A stretch of 64,000 bases of DNA, from the NCBI RefSeq assembly GCF_900102485.1, contig NZ_FNBX01000009.1, positions 1 through 64,000 on the forward strand, read 5' to 3'. Made by a program: the position numbers and the translations under genes. This stretch comes from Desulfovibrio legallii. GTDB lineage: Bacteria > Desulfobacterota > Desulfovibrionia > Desulfovibrionales > Desulfovibrionaceae. Positions 16,462-24,379 of this stretch are shown here, in pieces. Position 1 is the first letter of the stretch. Every line of letters starts with the position of its first letter. The notes beneath the pieces are model-generated. The model did not search any database. It saw only the letters and a program-made list of their open reading frames with translations, and had not been told where the DNA came from.

Positions 16462-17802
16462 TCAGGCGCTGCCGGGGGGACCGGCCAGCTCCAGGCAACG
16501 GCGGCGCAGGCTGTCGTATACGGGCTCCACATGCAGGGCGTTGGCCGTAAAGGCGGCCACATAGGCTGTCAGCACAACCACTGGCGCGTTGTGGAAGGCC
16601 CCGGTCATTTCCAGCAGCAGGGCCGCGCCCGTAAGGGGCGCGCGCACCGAGGCCGCAAACAGCCCGGCCATGCCCAGGGTCAGCACCGTGGCGGTCTGCT
16701 CCGGCGGCACGGGCAGGGCCAGGTTGCAGAGGGCCGTGGCGCAGGCCCCGGCCAGCGAACCCATGAGCAGCAGGGGCATGAGCAGCCCGCCGGAAACGCT
16801 GGAAGCGAAGCTGAGCCAGGAAAACGCTATTTTCACCGCCAGCAGGAGCAGCAGACCCTCCAGCGGGAGGGGCAGCCGCTCCAGCGCCGTGGCGCTCAGG
16901 CCCACCCCGGCGAGTACCTGGGGGTAGCCATAGAGCAGGGCCCCGGCGCAGGCAAAGGGCAGCAACACCCTGAGGGGCCGCGGCAGCAGGCGGCAGCGGT
17001 CCTGAAAGCGGGTCAGCCCCAGCAGCACAACATTATAGAATGCGCCCAGAAGGCCCATGCTCAGCCCCATGGCGGGGATGAGCCACCACTGGTTCCAGCG
17101 CAAGGGCGCGAGGGTCTGAAAGGGAAAGACCAGGCCGAAGCCGAACAGCCCGTCAATCATGTACCAGGCCGAAAGGGCGCACAGGCCGGTAAACAGGAGC
17201 AGCGGCACGCTGAGGATGGTTTTCATTTCCTCAAAGGCGAAGCACATGCCCGCCAGGGGCGCGCCGAAGGCGGCCGTCATGCCGGCCACGGCCCCGCCCA
17301 CCAGGTAGCGGGGCATATGCCGGGCGTCGCCTTCGCGCCACAGGCGGCCTACGCCTTCGCCCACGGCGGCGCCCATCATAATGCAAGGGCCTTCCCGCCC
17401 TACGGAGAGGCCGCCGGTCAGGGAAACCAGCGTGCCCCAGAATTTGGTCAACAACACCCGCCACCAACACATGCGGGCCTTGCCGCGCACCATGAGCTCC
17501 ACCTGCGGGATGCCGCTGCCGCCCACCAGGGGTTCCAGGCGCAGGGCCAGCAAGGCCAGGGCCGCCAGGGCCGCCAGGCTGCCCCAGATCAGGGCCATAG
17601 CCAGCGGGTCGCGGGGGTCGTGGGCGCGCAGCAGGGCGACGGCCAGCCCGCTGATCCAGTCATAGGCCGCGCGGAACAGGCCGATGACGGCCCCGGTGAC
17701 GCCGCCGGTGAGTACGGCCTGGGCGGCGACCCGCCGCACGCTCAGGTTGCGCAGGGCCTGCAGATCGCGGAGGGTGGGCGGTATGGGGGCGAGAAAAGGC
17801 AC
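16462..17802 (-). CDS. ClC-family chloride channel/transporter
   Basis: The protein is an inner-membrane ClC antiporter or channel with about ten or more hydrophobic helices. The selectivity-filter motifs are clear: GSGIPQVE, GREGPCIMMGAAVG (the E of GREGP is the gating glutamate) and SSVSGGLLMPLLLMG, the last being the GxFxP-type helix in a variant form. No CBS domains follow. I chose the GTG at 17802, five bases after AAGGAAG, giving 446 residues, the normal size; the frame is open further upstream but would run antisense into tRNA-Phe. A promoter-like pair lies at 17837-17865. The gene is single and divergent from tRNA-Phe. Confidence 0.9.
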   Translation of the reverse strand: MPFLAPIPPTLRDLQALRNLSVRRVAAQAVLTGGVTGAVIGLFRAAYDWISGLAVALLRAHDPRDPLAMALIWGSLAALAALALLALRLEPLVGGSGIPQVELMVRGKARMCWWRVLLTKFWGTLVSLTGGLSVGREGPCIMMGAAVGEGVGRLWREGDARHMPRYLVGGAVAGMTAAFGAPLAGMCFAFEEMKTILSVPLLLFTGLCALSAWYMIDGLFGFGLVFPFQTLAPLRWNQWWLIPAMGLSMGLLGAFYNVVLLGLTRFQDRCRLLPRPLRVLLPFACAGALLYGYPQVLAGVGLSATALERLPLPLEGLLLLLAVKIAFSWLSFASSVSGGLLMPLLLMGSLAGACATALCNLALPVPPEQTATVLTLGMAGLFAASVRAPLTGAALLLEMTGAFHNAPVVVLTAYVAAFTANALHVEPVYDSLRRRCLELAGPPGSA

Positions 17803-17836
17803 AAAATCTTCCTTGGCATAAGTGGGCAACAGGGGC

Positions 17837-17865
17837 AGTATGGCCGGAAGTCGAGGGCTTTTCAA
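17837..17865 (-). promoter_or_regulatory. Promoter of the ClC gene
   Basis: Minus-strand TTGAAA and CATACT are 17 bp apart, ending 35 bp before the GTG start at 17802. Confidence 0.5.
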
Positions 17866-17896
17866 GCTGTTGGCAAAAAAAACTGGCGGAAAACAC

Positions 17897-17925
17897 TTGC
17901 CAAAGGGTGCGCAAGCGGGTACAAG
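17897..17925 (+). promoter_or_regulatory. Promoter of tRNA-Phe
   Basis: TTGCCA and TACAAG are separated by 17 bp, 48 bp before the tRNA 5' end. Confidence 0.55.
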
Positions 17926-17972
17926 ACTTCTCCAGCCGCCGGACGTTCGCAGGCGTGCGGCAGGCCCCATGG

Positions 17973-18048
17973 GCCGAGGTAGCTCAGTTGGTAGAGCAGG
18001 GGACTGAAAATCCCCGTGTCGGCAGTTCAATTCTGTCCCTCGGCACCA
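17973..18048 (+). tRNA. tRNA-Phe (anticodon GAA)
   Basis: A complete 76-nt cloverleaf: acceptor GCCGAGG pairs with CCTCGGC, anticodon stem GGGGA/TCCCC presents loop CTGAAAA (anticodon GAA), the T-arm has TTCAATT, and CCA is encoded. The DNA downstream is accessory in character (hicAB, lower GC), as expected for an integration hot spot. Confidence 0.95.
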
Positions 18049-18057
18049 GTAAATTTA

Positions 18058-18087
18058 AGCCCTTACGGTAATCGTGAGGGCTTTTTT
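18058..18087 (+). terminator. Intrinsic terminator of tRNA-Phe
   Basis: AGCCCTTACG pairs with CGTGAGGGCT (one G-U) around loop GTAAT and is followed by six T. Confidence 0.85.
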
Positions 18088-18411
18088 CGCACCAAATTGC
18101 ACCAAATCAGGCAAGAGGTTTGCAGGCCAACCACCCCGACAGCCGCAACGAGGAATTCCGGTCGGTGGCAATAGCTGCCCTGAACAGCAATATTTGCATG
18201 GCAATGATGCTTGGGGTGTAGACAGATAGACAACCGGTGTGGGCTGGAGTAAAATTCCCGTGTCATCTCGGCAAGGAATTGCCAAAGGGGCCGCTGGCAG
18301 CACGTTCTGTGGGCGGCCTTAACTTCTCTGACCCCGCGAAGGGTTGCATTCCGTTGGCTCGCTGCGGCCTTGCGGACGAACCCCAAGGTCTCAAACCACG
18401 CCGAAGCGGGC
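18088..18411. other. Island scar behind tRNA-Phe
   Basis: No gene is convincing here. A tandem GCACCAAATT-GCACCAAATC duplication at 18089-18108 lies just after the tRNA terminator and may be part of an old attachment site. GC content is lower than in the core regions. No integrase gene is left. Confidence 0.35.
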
Positions 18412-18564
18412 TTAGACTATATTGCTGCCGACATTGCTTGCCGGATGCGTTGCCTTGATTGTTTTAATCAGGTCTTTGATGTCATCATCATTACTTTCTG
18501 GCGCATAAACCGCCCTAAGCAGTCCCCACAGGAGAAAGGATGGCATAATGAGCAACGATAGCAT
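18412..18564 (-). CDS. Possible small membrane protein (50 aa)
   Basis: The minus strand from the ATG at 18564 encodes a hydrophobic stretch (MLSLLIMPSFLLWGLL) followed by a charged tail (APESNDDDIKDLIKTIKATH). It looks like a single-pass small membrane protein, as seen in phages and islands. A second in-frame ATG is at 18546. There is no clear ribosome site at either, and a plus-strand ATG with AGGAGAAAGG (18548) opens only an 11-codon frame. Existence is uncertain. Confidence 0.25.
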   Translation of the reverse strand: MLSLLIMPSFLLWGLLRAVYAPESNDDDIKDLIKTIKATHPASNVGSNIV

Positions 18565-18672
18565 GAAAAACGCAATGGGGTAAGGTCAGTTTTGTCCGAT
18601 TATGTAGGCCGCCCAACAAAAAGGCCACCCCGAAGGATGGTCCCCCCTTGCCGCAACCTGCCATGAAACGAA

Positions 18673-18696
18673 GAAGGCCGGGGTTACCCGGCCTTC
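18673..18696 (-). terminator. Terminator of hicAB
   Basis: GAAGGCCGGG pairs perfectly with CCCGGCCTTC across a 4-nt loop directly after the hicB stop; on the minus strand the stem is followed by TTCGTTTC. Confidence 0.55.
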
Positions 18697-18700
18697 AATT

Positions 18701-19039
18701 TTACTGCTGAGCTACGGCCTGCTTCACTGTATCGGCAATAAAAGCATTCAGCGACTTGCCTTCTGCCGCAGCTGCGATACTGGCCTGGTGATATACTTCT
18801 GGATCAAGACGCAAGGCAAAGTTGCCCCGGCTCTGCTTTCGCGGTTCAACACCATGCTTGGCGCACTCGTCAAGAAAGGCGTGTAAGGACGCTGTTCCTT
18901 CAAGGCGCAAGCCGGGGAGGTCTGTTGCATAAAAATCCGCGCCGCCGTTCAGCCCCACAAACTCACCGCGAAACATCTCTATTTCCGGGTCATAGGCAAT
19001 AACGGCCTTATAGCCTTCAATGTTCATTACGTTCTTCAT
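18701..19039 (-). CDS. hicB: HicB-family antitoxin
   Basis: The 112-residue product has the HicB layout: a partly degraded RNase H-like N-domain (YKAVIAYDPEIEMFRGEFVGL near 10-30, then DFYATDLPGLRLEGTASLHAFLDEC) and a C-terminal ribbon-helix-helix DNA-binding segment (RGNFALRLDPEVYHQASIAAAAEGKSLNAFIADTV). HicB binds and blocks HicA and represses the operon. Its ATG overlaps the hicA stop by four bases (ATGA), so the two are translated in a coupled way. Located in the accessory patch behind tRNA-Phe. Confidence 0.9.
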   Translation of the reverse strand: MKNVMNIEGYKAVIAYDPEIEMFRGEFVGLNGGADFYATDLPGLRLEGTASLHAFLDECAKHGVEPRKQSRGNFALRLDPEVYHQASIAAAAEGKSLNAFIADTVKQAVAQQ

Positions 19040-19290
19040 GGCTTCACTCCGTGTTCTTCCAGCCAGCGCCTGATGCTGGCAACAGCCCCTTTGTCCGTGG
19101 TTGGCGCAGGGTGGGGGCGGTGGAAGATTTTGACTTCACCAAACAGAAACACGCTTACCCTGGAGCCTTCCCTCGCGTTGATTTCAGCCCCCAGAGCAAT
19201 GAATAGCGCTTCAATATCTGCCCAACGGACGCCGCCGGGAACTGGCCGTGTAAAAATCTGAGTGAGGGTAGCGGCATGTTTGCGCTTCAT
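19036..19290 (-). CDS. hicA: HicA-family toxin
   Basis: The 84-residue protein has the HicA double-stranded-RNA-binding-like fold: RWADIEALFIALGAEINAREGSRVSVFLFGEVKIFHRPHP and a final helix (KGAVASIRRWLEEHGVKP). HicA toxins are mRNA interferases. In this sub-family the strand motif is GSRV in place of GSHH, and the histidines are in HRPHP; whether it cleaves RNA through those residues is unknown. It is the first gene of the operon with hicB. Confidence 0.85.
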   Translation of the reverse strand: MKRKHAATLTQIFTRPVPGGVRWADIEALFIALGAEINAREGSRVSVFLFGEVKIFHRPHPAPTTDKGAVASIRRWLEEHGVKP

Positions 19291-19295
19291 GTGAA

Positions 19296-19324
19296 CATGA
19301 TATTACTTTGTGATATTAAGTCAA
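19296..19324 (-). promoter_or_regulatory. hicAB promoter with direct-repeat operator
   Basis: On the minus strand TTGACT and TATCAT are 17 bp apart, just before hicA. The 8-bp motif TAATATCA occurs twice (plus-strand 19298-19305 and 19311-19318), 13 bp apart, overlapping the promoter. That spacing suits a ribbon-helix-helix repressor such as HicB. Confidence 0.6.
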
Positions 19325-19393
19325 GGCGGTTCATCAGGCTTCTTACTTCAAGCATTCCCTTGCCCCCGTGCCTGCTGGTAGGGGGGATAGAAA

Positions 19394-19498
19394 GGTAATC
19401 CTCCCATTTTTAGGAGCACTTACAAGTAGCGCCTAAGACACCTGTGCGAGCTTCATGGCGGGGGTTATGCCGCCAGTGCCCATGTTGGGAGGATTACC
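19394..19498. repeat. 105-bp element with 13-bp inverted termini
   Basis: GGTAATCCTCCCA at 19394-19406 is exactly mirrored by TGGGAGGATTACC at 19486-19498. The interior has no gene. Next to it, at 19501, begins a copy of the MITE-like repeat. It could be a recombination site, a small MITE, or a terminator with a very long loop. Confidence 0.5.
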
Positions 19499-19500
19499 CC

Positions 19501-19614
19501 GTGACCGCTGCGTGAGCAGACGCCCGCCGTGAAGCGTAAGGGCAGTTTATCTGCGCTGTTGAGCGTCGGAACGGGCGTGACCAAACTTTGAGAATATCCT
19601 TAAAATGAATCTGC
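19501..19614 (+). repeat. MITE-like repeat, degenerate copy
   Basis: The core GCTGCGTGAGCAGACGCC and the ACTTTGAGAAT end are recognisable, but the left palindrome is absent and the right hairpin is broken. No CTAG flanks. Confidence 0.6.
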
Positions 19615-19733
19615 GCAGGCTCGCTTGCAATTGTTCCTGGAAAATTGCGGGAGTATTCTGATCAAGTCCCTCGCCGCTGCGTTCTCCAAGGGGTATGCCT
19701 GTCGCGTCCCCTGAACTTCCCCGCTTTTGCTCC

Positions 19734-20789
19734 TTACTCCGAACAGGCGGTTTTCAGCTGGCCGCAGGCGGCCTTGATGTCCTGACCTTTGCTTTTGCGG
19801 ATGATGGCGGTGATGTGGCGGTCCCAGAGGTATTGTTCAAAAGCCAGGACCCGTTCCGGGCTGGGGGCGGCGTAAGGGGAACCTTCGGTGGGGTTGTAGA
19901 CGATGAGGTTGAGCTTGGCTTTGAGGTCGCCCAGCAGGCGGACCAGCTGGCGGGCGTGTTCCTGACCGTCATTGACGCCGCCCAGGAGCAGGTATTCAAA
20001 GGTAATGCGCTCGCGGGTTTTGAGGGGGTAGGATCTGAGGGCGGCCAGCAAATCCGGCAGGGGCCAGCGGGCGGCCTTGGGCATGAGGCGGGCGCGCAGC
20101 TCCTGGGTGGGGGCGTGCAGAGAGACGGCCAGGTAGGCCAGGCCGCTTTCGCCCAGTTCGCGCAGGCCTTTTTCGACCCCGCAGGTGGAGACGGTAATGC
20201 GCCGGGGAGAGAAATTGAGGCCTTTGTCGTGGTTGAGGCTTTGGAGGGCGCGCAGCACTTCGCGCGGGTTGCCGAGGGGCTCGCCCATGCCCATAAAGAC
20301 CAGGTTGCGCAGCACGGGCCAGTCCGGGCGGGTGTCGCCCAGATAGTTGCGGGCCACCAGGATCTGGCCGAGAATTTCGCCCATGGTCATGTTGCGTTCC
20401 AGGCCCATGCGGCCCGTGGCGCAGAAGGTGCAGCCCATGGCGCAGCCCACCTGGCAGGAGAGGCATTGGGTCCAGCGGCGCGCGCCCTCGCGGGAATCGG
20501 AGGGGATGAGCACGGTTTCCACCTGCGCGCCGTCGGCCAGGCGCAGGAGGAACTTGGTGGTGCCGTCGGCGCTCTGTTCCACGGCGTCCACCGTGGGCCA
20601 GACGATGACGGCCGCGGCGGTCAGGCGCTCCCGACAGGCTTTGGAGACGTCCGTCATGGCGTCAAAACTGCGGGCCATTTTCTGCCACAGCCATTGCCAG
20701 ACCTGCACGGCGCGGAAGCGGGGCTCGCCCAGCTCCGTGGTCATCCAGGCTTCCAGTTCGGGCAGGGTCAGGTTGAGGATGTCGCGCAT
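19734..20789 (-). CDS. rlmN: 23S rRNA (adenine2503-C2)-methyltransferase RlmN
   Basis: RlmN is a radical SAM enzyme that methylates C2 of A2503 in 23S rRNA and A37 of some tRNAs. The 351-residue protein contains the radical SAM triad CAMGCTFCATG (C114-x3-C-x2-C region), the GMGEPLGNP motif, and a conserved cysteine near the C-terminus (KAACGQLK) that carries the methyl group; the other catalytic cysteine appears in VSTCGVEKG. The start is the ATG at 20789, 9 bp after the preceding gene's stop, so the pair is likely co-transcribed. Confidence 0.93.
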   Translation of the reverse strand: MRDILNLTLPELEAWMTTELGEPRFRAVQVWQWLWQKMARSFDAMTDVSKACRERLTAAAVIVWPTVDAVEQSADGTTKFLLRLADGAQVETVLIPSDSREGARRWTQCLSCQVGCAMGCTFCATGRMGLERNMTMGEILGQILVARNYLGDTRPDWPVLRNLVFMGMGEPLGNPREVLRALQSLNHDKGLNFSPRRITVSTCGVEKGLRELGESGLAYLAVSLHAPTQELRARLMPKAARWPLPDLLAALRSYPLKTRERITFEYLLLGGVNDGQEHARQLVRLLGDLKAKLNLIVYNPTEGSPYAAPSPERVLAFEQYLWDRHITAIIRKSKGQDIKAACGQLKTACSE

Positions 20790-20798
20790 GGGGCGGCG

Positions 20799-22130
20799 CT
20801 ACCCTACGGCCTTGCGGGCATACTCGCGCACAAAGCGCACGGCCGAATCCACGTTCGTGACTTCGCCGGCGATCTGAGCCTGGAGCAGGGCGTCGCGGAT
20901 GACGCCCACCAGGGGGCCGGGGGCCAGCCTGGTTTCGTTCATGATTTCATTGCCGTTGAGCAGGGGCTCCAGCATCTGTTCCGGGGTTTCGGCCCGGTCC
21001 AGGTACTTCATATTGTGGTTGAAGGAGGTGAGGATGCCGTCGCGGGCCTTGAGGTCCGCCCGGGCCATGGCGATGAGCCGGGGGTATTCGTCCAGGGCTT
21101 TGAAGCGGCGGATGCCCCTGTCCGTCATCATGAAGTGGAAGCGCATGTGGTGGCGCACCAGGTGGCAGAGCAGGTCAATGTCCTCCTGGGCGAAGTGCAG
21201 ACGGCGCAGGATTTTGCGGGTGACTTTGGCCCCCACGCGGTGGTGCTGGTAGTAGGTCCACTGGCCGTCGAAAAATTCGCCGGTGTAGAGTTTGCCCACG
21301 TCGTGGAAGAGCATGGCCATGGTGCCCAGCCAGTCGTAGTGGAAATCTTCTTCGGGGTAGTGGCGCATGCAGGCCAGGGTGTGCTCAAAGACGTTTTCCG
21401 TATCCCCTTCCTTGTTGCGCATCTGGGTAAGGCAGGAGAGGGCGGCCACCTCAGGAATAAGCCCCTGGAGGATGTGGGCCTCGTAGAGCAGGCGCACGAA
21501 GCGGTACATGGATTCGGCGGCCACCTTGCGCCATTCGTCCATGATGTCCGTAGCGGGCACATAGTCCAGCACGCGGGCGGAAGCCCGCACAATGGCCAGC
21601 CAGGTGTTGGGCTCAATGGGCAGATCAAAATTGGCGGCGAAGCGCAGGGCGCGCACGGCCAGCAGGTAGTCGTGGCGCAGGGTTTCGTCCGGCAGGCCCG
21701 TGAGGCGGATGGCCCCGCCTTTGAGGTCCGCGAAGCCCGCGTAGGCGTCGCCGGAGGCTTCAGGGCTGCCGAAGCCCGTGAGGCGCAGGTCGAGTTTTTC
21801 TTCCCGGCTCATGCGTTCGATCATGGTGGGCGTGACGCGCAGCAGGGAGAGCTCCGGGTGCCCGGCGGCGGCAACCTCCAGGGGGTAGAAGCGGTAGGTG
21901 ACGCCGTCCTGCTCCATAACGGCCAGGGCGCGTTTTTCCCGTTCGGGCACGGCCGCGGGGAAGAGGCGCACCAGGGTGTCCAGGTCCGGTTCACAGGCGA
22001 TGTCCACAGCCGGGGCCCCGCCCTGGCGCAGCAGGTGCTCCTGCAGGGGGGCGTTGATCACGTGCGCGTCATAGCCGTTGCGCAAGAGGGTTTTGCAAAT
22101 GGTTATGGCGTCCTTGAGGGCTTGGTGCAT
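20799..22130 (-). CDS. CCA-transferase-like HD-domain protein
   Basis: The 443-residue protein has the overall layout of a tRNA CCA-adding enzyme with a C-terminal HD domain: a nucleotidyltransferase-like head (about 1-130), a helical RNA-binding neck (RALRFAANFDLPIEPNTW), then an HD phosphohydrolase (FEHTLACMRHY ... MAMLFHDVGK ... HHMRFHF). The signature GGxxRD and DxD of an active nucleotidyltransferase are not visible in the head, which reads AVDIACEPDLDTLVRLFP. It may therefore be an HD phosphohydrolase with a relic head rather than a working CCA enzyme. I chose the ATG at 22130 after AAGGAGATTTCC; the open frame continues 13 codons upstream. It lies just ahead of rlmN, suggesting an RNA-related job. 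Confidence 0.75.
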   Translation of the reverse strand: MHQALKDAITICKTLLRNGYDAHVINAPLQEHLLRQGGAPAVDIACEPDLDTLVRLFPAAVPEREKRALAVMEQDGVTYRFYPLEVAAAGHPELSLLRVTPTMIERMSREEKLDLRLTGFGSPEASGDAYAGFADLKGGAIRLTGLPDETLRHDYLLAVRALRFAANFDLPIEPNTWLAIVRASARVLDYVPATDIMDEWRKVAAESMYRFVRLLYEAHILQGLIPEVAALSCLTQMRNKEGDTENVFEHTLACMRHYPEEDFHYDWLGTMAMLFHDVGKLYTGEFFDGQWTYYQHHRVGAKVTRKILRRLHFAQEDIDLLCHLVRHHMRFHFMMTDRGIRRFKALDEYPRLIAMARADLKARDGILTSFNHNMKYLDRAETPEQMLEPLLNGNEIMNETRLAPGPLVGVIRDALLQAQIAGEVTNVDSAVRFVREYARKAVG

Positions 22131-22197
22131 GGAAATCTCCTTGCGAAAATAGGAACAGACGTCCCCCACTATGCCCGCCGGAAGGCGGGAACGTCAA

Positions 22198-22230
22198 GCC
22201 GGACGCGCCGTTGGCCAGGGCGCGTCCGGC
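22198..22230. terminator. Hairpin terminator between two minus-strand genes
   Basis: GCCGGACGCGCC pairs perfectly with GGCGCGTCCGGC around a 9-nt loop. T-run follows on the plus strand (TTTT); on the minus strand, where the upstream gene is read, the tail is weaker (TTGACG). Confidence 0.6.
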
Positions 22231-22273
22231 TTTTCAGGCCCGGATGGCATCCGGAAGATGCGGCTGCAGGCCC

Positions 22274-23839
22274 CTACAGCGAGGGCATGCCCAGAAGCAT
22301 CCTGGCGGAAACCACCACCTGCATGATGACCTGCGAAATATCCTTGACGGCCTGCATGCTCTTGGATTCCACCTTGGGCAGGACCATGATCTGATCGCCG
22401 GGGCGGATATCGTCGTCGTCCTGGGTTACTGCGCCGTTCTGGTGCAGCACCAGCGCCTTGTCGCGGTCGGCCCGGTTGGTGTAGCCGCCCGCGCCTTTGA
22501 TGTAGTCCGCCGCGTCCTTCTTTTTGCTCCAGAGCAGGGCCTGGGGCATCATAACCTCGCCGCTCACCAGCACCACGTCGCTCTTGGTGGGGATGACGAT
22601 GACGTCGCCGTCCTCCAGGGTAAGGTCGGCCTTGTCCGGCCCGCCGTCCAGCACCACCACGCCTTCGGGCTCCACGGCTTTGGCGCGCTCCACAAATTTG
22701 GAGACCATTTCGGCCTCCTTGGCGCGGATCTGCGCTTCGTCCGTGCTGGAGGAGGAAGCGGTGAGGGCCGTTTCTTCCAGGCGGCGCAGGGAATCGGCAA
22801 TGGCCTTCTTTTGCCGGGCGGCCACGCTTTTGCGCTTGATGTACATGGCGTCAAGGTTGGCCCGGCCCGGCTCCACGGCAATGAAGTTCTTTACCTCCGC
22901 CAGGCGCGCGCCCCGCCGCACGGGGAAGCGCGAGGCCCCGCGCACGGCCCCCTGCACCTCCACCATGATGGTGTTGCCCGGGGCGTCGGCAATAAACTGC
23001 ACCTGGTCGCCGTCTTCCAGCTTCAGGCTGCGCAGCTCGCGGATGGGCAGGTAGGTGCTGTAGGGCGCGCCGTTGCGCGTGCCGGAAAGGGCGATGTGCG
23101 AGGCGCTGCCCTGGGGCTCGGCCAGCTCCATGAGGGCCGCGCCCGTGGCCTTGCCCTTGGGAAATTCAAAAAGCGCCGCGTTGCGCACGGCCCCCACGGC
23201 CGCCACGCTGGGGCCTTTGTCGCCCACCACCAGGGTGTCGCCTTCCTGCACGCGCACGGCGGGCAGTACGCCCTTGCGGGCAAAGGGGTAGAGGTCCAGC
23301 GTGGCCACTGTAGCGCCGTTGCGCACCAGGCGGATGTCGCGGTAGCTGCCGCGCACGGGGTCCAGGCCGCCGGCCTTGTCCAGAAAGCTCAGCAGCGGGT
23401 CGCCGGGCGTGCCGGTGTAGCGGCCGGGGCGCTGCACGCCGCCGGTGACGAACACGGCCACGGGCCGGGCGTCCAGGGGGGCGGCATAGATCTGCACTGC
23501 GGTGCGGCCGGAGGCCGCCAGCTTGCTGCGCAGAGCCTCGGCCAGCTTGTCGTAGCCCAGGCCCGCCACGGGGATGGCCCCCACCTGGGGCACGTCCAGG
23601 TGGCCGTCGTCGGCCACCGTCAAGGTCTGGTCCACGGTGAGGTCGCCGCCCCAGAGGCGCAGCACCACGCGGTCGCCGGGCATGATGACGGTGGCGTCCT
23701 TGGACTCCTTGGCCTGGGAAAAATGCCCCTGAAACAGGTTGGCGGCATAGGGCTGGGGCGCGTCGGCCGCGCGGAGGGGGCCGACCAGAGCGAGGAGCCA
23801 CAGGGCCGCCAGCAGGACGGAACAAAGTTTATGGGACAT
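22274..23839 (-). CDS. Polysaccharide export / SLBB-domain protein
   Basis: The 521-residue protein starts with a Sec signal peptide (LCSVLLAALWLLALVGPLRAADA), then a poly-export domain (MPGDRVVLRLWGGDLTVDQTLTV, YAANLFQ...), then several SLBB beta-grasp repeats (VTGGVQRPGRYTG, VQGAVRGASRFPVRRG, VSGEVMMPQALLW). Wza-like proteins of this kind form the outer-membrane exit for capsule or exopolysaccharide; this one has an internal helical insert (AARQKKAIADSLRRLEETAL) and no lipobox, so it is a variant. No glycosyltransferases lie near it. The ATG at 23839 is chosen because it places the signal peptide at the N-terminus; the ribosome site is weak. Confidence 0.85.
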   Translation of the reverse strand: MSHKLCSVLLAALWLLALVGPLRAADAPQPYAANLFQGHFSQAKESKDATVIMPGDRVVLRLWGGDLTVDQTLTVADDGHLDVPQVGAIPVAGLGYDKLAEALRSKLAASGRTAVQIYAAPLDARPVAVFVTGGVQRPGRYTGTPGDPLLSFLDKAGGLDPVRGSYRDIRLVRNGATVATLDLYPFARKGVLPAVRVQEGDTLVVGDKGPSVAAVGAVRNAALFEFPKGKATGAALMELAEPQGSASHIALSGTRNGAPYSTYLPIRELRSLKLEDGDQVQFIADAPGNTIMVEVQGAVRGASRFPVRRGARLAEVKNFIAVEPGRANLDAMYIKRKSVAARQKKAIADSLRRLEETALTASSSSTDEAQIRAKEAEMVSKFVERAKAVEPEGVVVLDGGPDKADLTLEDGDVIVIPTKSDVVLVSGEVMMPQALLWSKKKDAADYIKGAGGYTNRADRDKALVLHQNGAVTQDDDDIRPGDQIMVLPKVESKSMQAVKDISQVIMQVVVSARMLLGMPSL

Positions 23840-24287
23840 GGCGCTTACAATGCAATGGATTATGGGCTTGCATGGCCCCCAGAAGGTGCCGGGCGTGACG
23901 CCGCGAAAAACGCGCGACAACCGTTTGCCGCGCGTCTGATTCATAATCTTCTTTGCCGGATTTTGCCAGGGGGAAAAGGGGGCTCCCGGCGGAAGACCTG
24001 CACTGCGGCGGGGGCGGCTCCGGCGTTGGCTTTCTGCCCGGCGGAAGGGCCGTGGCCGCACGCAATTTTCTGCTTGTAGGATGACTGGCCTGATGTCGGC
24101 CCTGCCCCGGCGCGGGTGTCTTGTGCCCCGTTGTCGGGGGGCGGCTTTCACTTCGGCCGGTCCGGCGTCTGCCCTGTTGTCGGGGGAAGCGTCCCCTTCG
24201 CACGTTCCGGCGTCGGCCCTGCCCCCGGCGCGGGCGTCTCCTTGCCCCCGGCGCGGGATGGATTTTGTTCTCTGGCAAGGAAGAAAA
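23840..24287. other. Non-coding GC-rich stretch before the export gene
   Basis: No gene is supported in this 448-bp region. It contains imperfect tandem copies of a CCCCCGGCGCGGG(C/A) motif near 24215-24260 and a CTTGTGCCCCGTTGTCGGGGG hairpin-like stretch near 24120. It probably holds the promoter and leader of the export gene on the minus strand; no clear -35/-10 pair is visible. Confidence 0.3.
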
Positions 24288-24338
24288 CGGATTCGGGACG
24301 GGCATAGTACGCCTTGGTACAGGCCCGGTCCGAATCCG
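24288..24338 (-). terminator. Terminator of the small lipoprotein gene
   Basis: On the minus strand CGGATTCGGACCGGGC folds back on CCCGTCCCGAATCCG with an inner TAC/GTA stem and is followed by TTTTCTTCC. It lies 41 bp beyond the lipoprotein stop. Confidence 0.7.
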
Positions 24339-24379
24339 ATTTCTGACGCCGCCAGAGGGCAAAAGACGCCCGCGCCGCG

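Noticed and set aside
18548..18583. Plus-strand mini-gene starting MSNDSMKNAMG with a good ribosome site
   Set aside because: It ends after 11 codons. It may be the start of a lost gene, but nothing supports a product.
19695..22394. 899-codon plus-strand frame across rlmN and the HD protein
   Set aside because: It covers two well-defined minus-strand genes and has the His/Gly/Val-rich composition of antisense frames.
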